NCBI GenBank assembly: GCA_964392465.1
Contig: CAYMPC010000047.1
Span: forward strand, 1 to 7,692
DNA from: JAAXVZ01 sp964392465
Lineage (GTDB): Archaea; Nanobdellota; Nanobdellia; Woesearchaeales; GW2011-AR15
Reading direction: 5' to 3'
Length of the DNA stretch: 7,692 bases
Shown here: piece by piece, positions 6,440 to 7,692 of the stretch
Numbering within the stretch: the stretch's first letter is position 1
Layout: every line of letters begins with the position of its first letter
Notes under the pieces: model-generated
The model's input: only the letters and a program-made list of their open reading frames with translations
Told to the model about the DNA's origin: nothing
The model's database searches: none
Position numbers and translations under genes: made by a program

Positions 6440-6482
6440 TCACCTTTATTTTTGCTATTTAGACTTTCTGCTCATTTATATA
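6440..6482 (-). promoter_or_regulatory. Thioredoxin promoter and ribosome binding site
   Basis: On the minus strand TATATAAA (6475-6482) is a TATA box centred about 46 bases before the start codon, and AGGTGA (6440-6445) is a ribosome binding site with a 6-base spacer. A leader of about 20 bases is predicted. Confidence 0.6.
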
Positions 6483-6508
6483 TTTTTGCTTGAACTGATT
6501 TTAAGAAA

Positions 6509-6700
6509 TTAAGCTTTTTTAGAAGAAAGAATTTCTTTTTGTCTTTGAGTATTCAATAAAGCTCTTATACTGTCAATTTCTTTAATTGCTCCATAAATCT
6601 GATGCTGTTTTTCTAGAGAAAGAATATCTGCATTATTCTTAAGATAAAAAGATAATTTCCCTTCTCTCTGATTAAGAAGGTGATTCAAAGAAGATATCAT
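6509..6700 (-). CDS. Hypothetical 63-residue helical protein
   Basis: I do not recognise this protein. It has no cysteine, no membrane segment and no glycine-rich loop. It is predicted mostly helical: LNHLLNQREGKLSFYL (5-20), then a longer amphipathic stretch from about residue 25 to 58, with hydrophobic residues spaced as in a short coiled coil (SLEKQHQIY, AIKEIDSIRALL), ending in SSKKA. A small cytosolic oligomer or protein-binding helix is plausible. The ATG at 6700 lies about 29 bases from a TATA-like box (6725-6732) with no ribosome binding site, so the gene looks leaderless. It precedes thioredoxin on the same strand by 75 bases, but a thioredoxin promoter in the gap weakens any operon claim. 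No longer ORF overlaps it, and its amino acid composition looks like that of real protein. Confidence 0.6.
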   Translation of the reverse strand: MISSLNHLLNQREGKLSFYLKNNADILSLEKQHQIYGAIKEIDSIRALLNTQRQKEILSSKKA

Positions 6701-6724
6701 TTATAATGATTAATAGACCAAGAG

Positions 6725-6732
6725 TTATTAAA
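6725..6732 (-). promoter_or_regulatory. TATA-like box of the 63-residue gene, leaderless spacing
   Basis: On the minus strand TTTAATAA is centred about 29 bases before the ATG at 6700, with no ribosome binding site between them. It is a weaker box than the others in the window. Confidence 0.4.
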
Positions 6733-6774
6733 TTTTTCTATAGACAAAAGGAAGATAATATTTTTTATAGAAAC

Positions 6775-6783
6775 AAATAAATA
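6775..6783 (+). promoter_or_regulatory. TATA-like box of the membrane protein gene at 6808, leaderless spacing
   Basis: AAATAAATA is centred about 28 bases before ATG 6808. AGGAG (6783-6787) is 20 bases from the start, too far to act as its ribosome binding site. GAGGTGA (6814-6820) lies inside the gene with no in-frame start codon suitably placed after it. Confidence 0.35.
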
Positions 6784-6807
6784 GGAGATAAGTATAATTA
6801 AGAAACA

Positions 6808-7404
6808 ATGGAAGAGGTGAATAGTGCAAGCGCTCCTAGTACAGGTATTAAGGAATATATTGTCAATTGCAGACAAAATAAAATCCCTGATTCTCTTATT
6901 ATAGAAAATTTAAGAAAAAGTAAATGGCCAGAAGATATAATTAGCATTGCTATAAAAGATGCTGATGCTGTACTTCCTTCTGTTCCAGAACAGAATACTC
7001 AGGAAACTCAAACAAAAACAGATATTAAAGCTGAAGTAAAGCAAGAAACAGCAACAGTCAAGACCCAAGATGATTTATTTACAAAACCACCTATTTTAAT
7101 CCCTGATAATCAGCCAAAGAATGATGATGAAAAAAAGAAAAAAGTGTTCTCTTTTTGGGCGATTATTGCATTATTGCTCTCACCTATCCCCATAATAGGA
7201 TTAGGTATTTCTATGAGTGTTGCCGATTATATAAGAAAAAATAAGATGTCTGGTATGTTCCTAGTTTATATTGCAATATTGATTAGTATTGCGGTCTTAT
7301 TATTCATACTATTTATTATATATCAGATATTTACGCTTGATCCTGGGCAATTAACAGGGTTTTCTAAGTATGTTGTTGATACATATAATTTGTTAGGAGG
7401 ATAA
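6808..7404 (+). CDS. Membrane protein with N-terminal helical module and two DUF4190-like membrane segments
   Basis: The protein is 198 residues. Residues 13-53 form a small helical module (IKEYI, R22, D28, W40, A48). A polar linker rich in Gln, Thr, Lys and Asp follows (54-112). Then a membrane helix AIIALLLSPIPIIGLGIS (118-135), a basic turn VADYIRKNKMSG (138-149) and a second membrane helix (about 150-173). Two helices joined by a short basic loop resemble DUF4190. There is no cleavable signal, so the module probably faces the cytosol (inference). The next gene starts one base after this stop codon, and its ribosome binding site is made from this gene's last codons, so the two are almost surely co-translated. 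The downstream protein is a relative with the same layout. Function is unknown; the module could bind a partner or mediate assembly at the membrane. Confidence 0.75.
   Translation: MEEVNSASAPSTGIKEYIVNCRQNKIPDSLIIENLRKSKWPEDIISIAIKDADAVLPSVPEQNTQETQTKTDIKAEVKQETATVKTQDDLFTKPPILIPDNQPKNDDEKKKKVFSFWAIIALLLSPIPIIGLGISMSVADYIRKNKMSGMFLVYIAILISIAVLLFILFIIYQIFTLDPGQLTGFSKYVVDTYNLLGG
7395..7400 (+). promoter_or_regulatory. Ribosome binding site embedded in the end of the upstream gene
   Basis: AGGAGG overlaps the last sense codons (two glycines) of the gene ending at 7404 and sits 5 bases before ATG 7406. It is the strongest ribosome binding site in the window and implies translational coupling. 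Confidence 0.8.
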
Positions 7405-7405
7405 A

Positions 7406-7692
7406 ATGGTTAGTCAACAGATAATTGATTATATTGAGAAAACAAGAAAAGCTGGATACAGCGATAATCAGATAAGAGAAACTTTGAAAAAAACAGGATG
7501 GAGTGATAAAGATATTGACGAGGCAATGAATATGAAAGAGCAGGCTCCTGCTCCTTTACTAGAAACACCTCCTTCTCCTGAAAAATCAGTTGCTTATGAG
7601 CAATCCCAAAAACAAAACAATGAGAAAAAAACAAATACTCTTGCTATAATTGCTTTGATATGTGCCTTTCTTTTTCCGCTAATTGGATTAAT
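7406..7692 (+). CDS. Membrane protein paralogous to its upstream neighbour (runs off the right edge)
   Basis: The first 95 codons are visible and open to the end of the window. Residues 4-42 form a helical module: IIDYI, R14, GYSD (17-20), GWSDKDIDEA (31-40). Ungapped over 41 residues it matches 12 residues of the upstream protein's module, including the Tyr, Arg, Asp, Leu, Trp, Ile and Ala positions. A proline-rich linker follows (APAPLLETPPSPE, 47-59), then a glutamine-rich stretch and the start of a membrane helix, TLAIIALICAFLFPLIGL (78-95). This opens like a DUF4190 segment, so a second helix probably lies beyond the edge. The linker is shorter and more proline-rich than its neighbour's. 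The start is fixed by AGGAGG 5 bases upstream. Function is unknown; being a coupled pair suggests the two proteins work together. Confidence 0.8.
   Translation, partial: MVSQQIIDYIEKTRKAGYSDNQIRETLKKTGWSDKDIDEAMNMKEQAPAPLLETPPSPEKSVAYEQSQKQNNEKKTNTLAIIALICAFLFPLIGL

Noticed and set aside
6267..6512. 81-codon plus-strand ORF over the thioredoxin gene
   Set aside because: It is antisense to a certain thioredoxin gene and its promoter, and shows no motif of its own.
7410..7634. 74-codon minus-strand ORF at the right edge
   Set aside because: It is antisense to the well-supported membrane protein starting at 7406, with no promoter or binding site.

Overview
The window looks like chromosomal DNA from a low-GC archaeon, most likely a DPANN lineage such as Woesearchaeota or Pacearchaeota (inference, moderate confidence). 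Four things point that way. Almost every gene has an archaeal TATA box about 26-29 or 40-46 bases before its start codon. The ribosome binding sites (GAGGTGA, AGGTGA, AGGAGG) fit the archaeal 16S 3' end. One protein carries a PGF-pre-PGF domain with very dense N-glycosylation sequons. The base composition is about 70% A+T, judged by eye. There are no mobile elements, CRISPR repeats, tRNAs or rRNAs.

Layout. The left edge holds the first 44 codons of phosphoglycerate kinase on the minus strand (1-132). Its promoter region is shared with a divergent radical SAM enzyme of the AmmeMemoRadiSam type (259-1269). A class I SAM-dependent methyltransferase follows on the same strand (1320-2084). The next gap is not empty: it carries a 24-codon ORF with a strong ribosome binding site (2194-2268). 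A minus-strand HD-domain 5'-deoxynucleotidase-like gene (2328-2852) is divergent from the largest gene, a 1041-residue secreted, membrane-anchored S8 (subtilisin-family) protease (2968-6093). Convergent to the protease is a thioredoxin (6113-6433, minus), preceded by a 63-residue helical protein of unknown function (6509-6700, minus). Divergent from that is a tandem pair of related membrane proteins (6808-7404, and 7406 to the window edge) that share an N-terminal helical module, a polar linker and DUF4190-like membrane segments.

Function. The cytosolic genes (pgk, radical SAM enzyme, methyltransferase, nucleotidase, thioredoxin) look like ordinary housekeeping genes, each with its own promoter and no shared pathway. 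The cell-surface part is the more interesting. The protease is a mosaic: propeptide, S8 domain with a CUB-like domain inserted between the catalytic Asp and His, an Ig-like region, an FN3-like region, a thrombospondin-1-like repeat, a PGF-pre-PGF domain, a charged stalk and a C-terminal membrane helix. It reads as a heavily glycosylated surface enzyme that could act on, or attach to, partner or host surfaces (inference).

Initiation signals fall into two classes. Five genes look leaderless (TATA box 26-29 bases from the start codon, no ribosome binding site) and five have a ribosome binding site. I did not find a clearly new multi-gene system. The items most worth a second look are the protease architecture, the tandem membrane pair and the 24-codon ORF.
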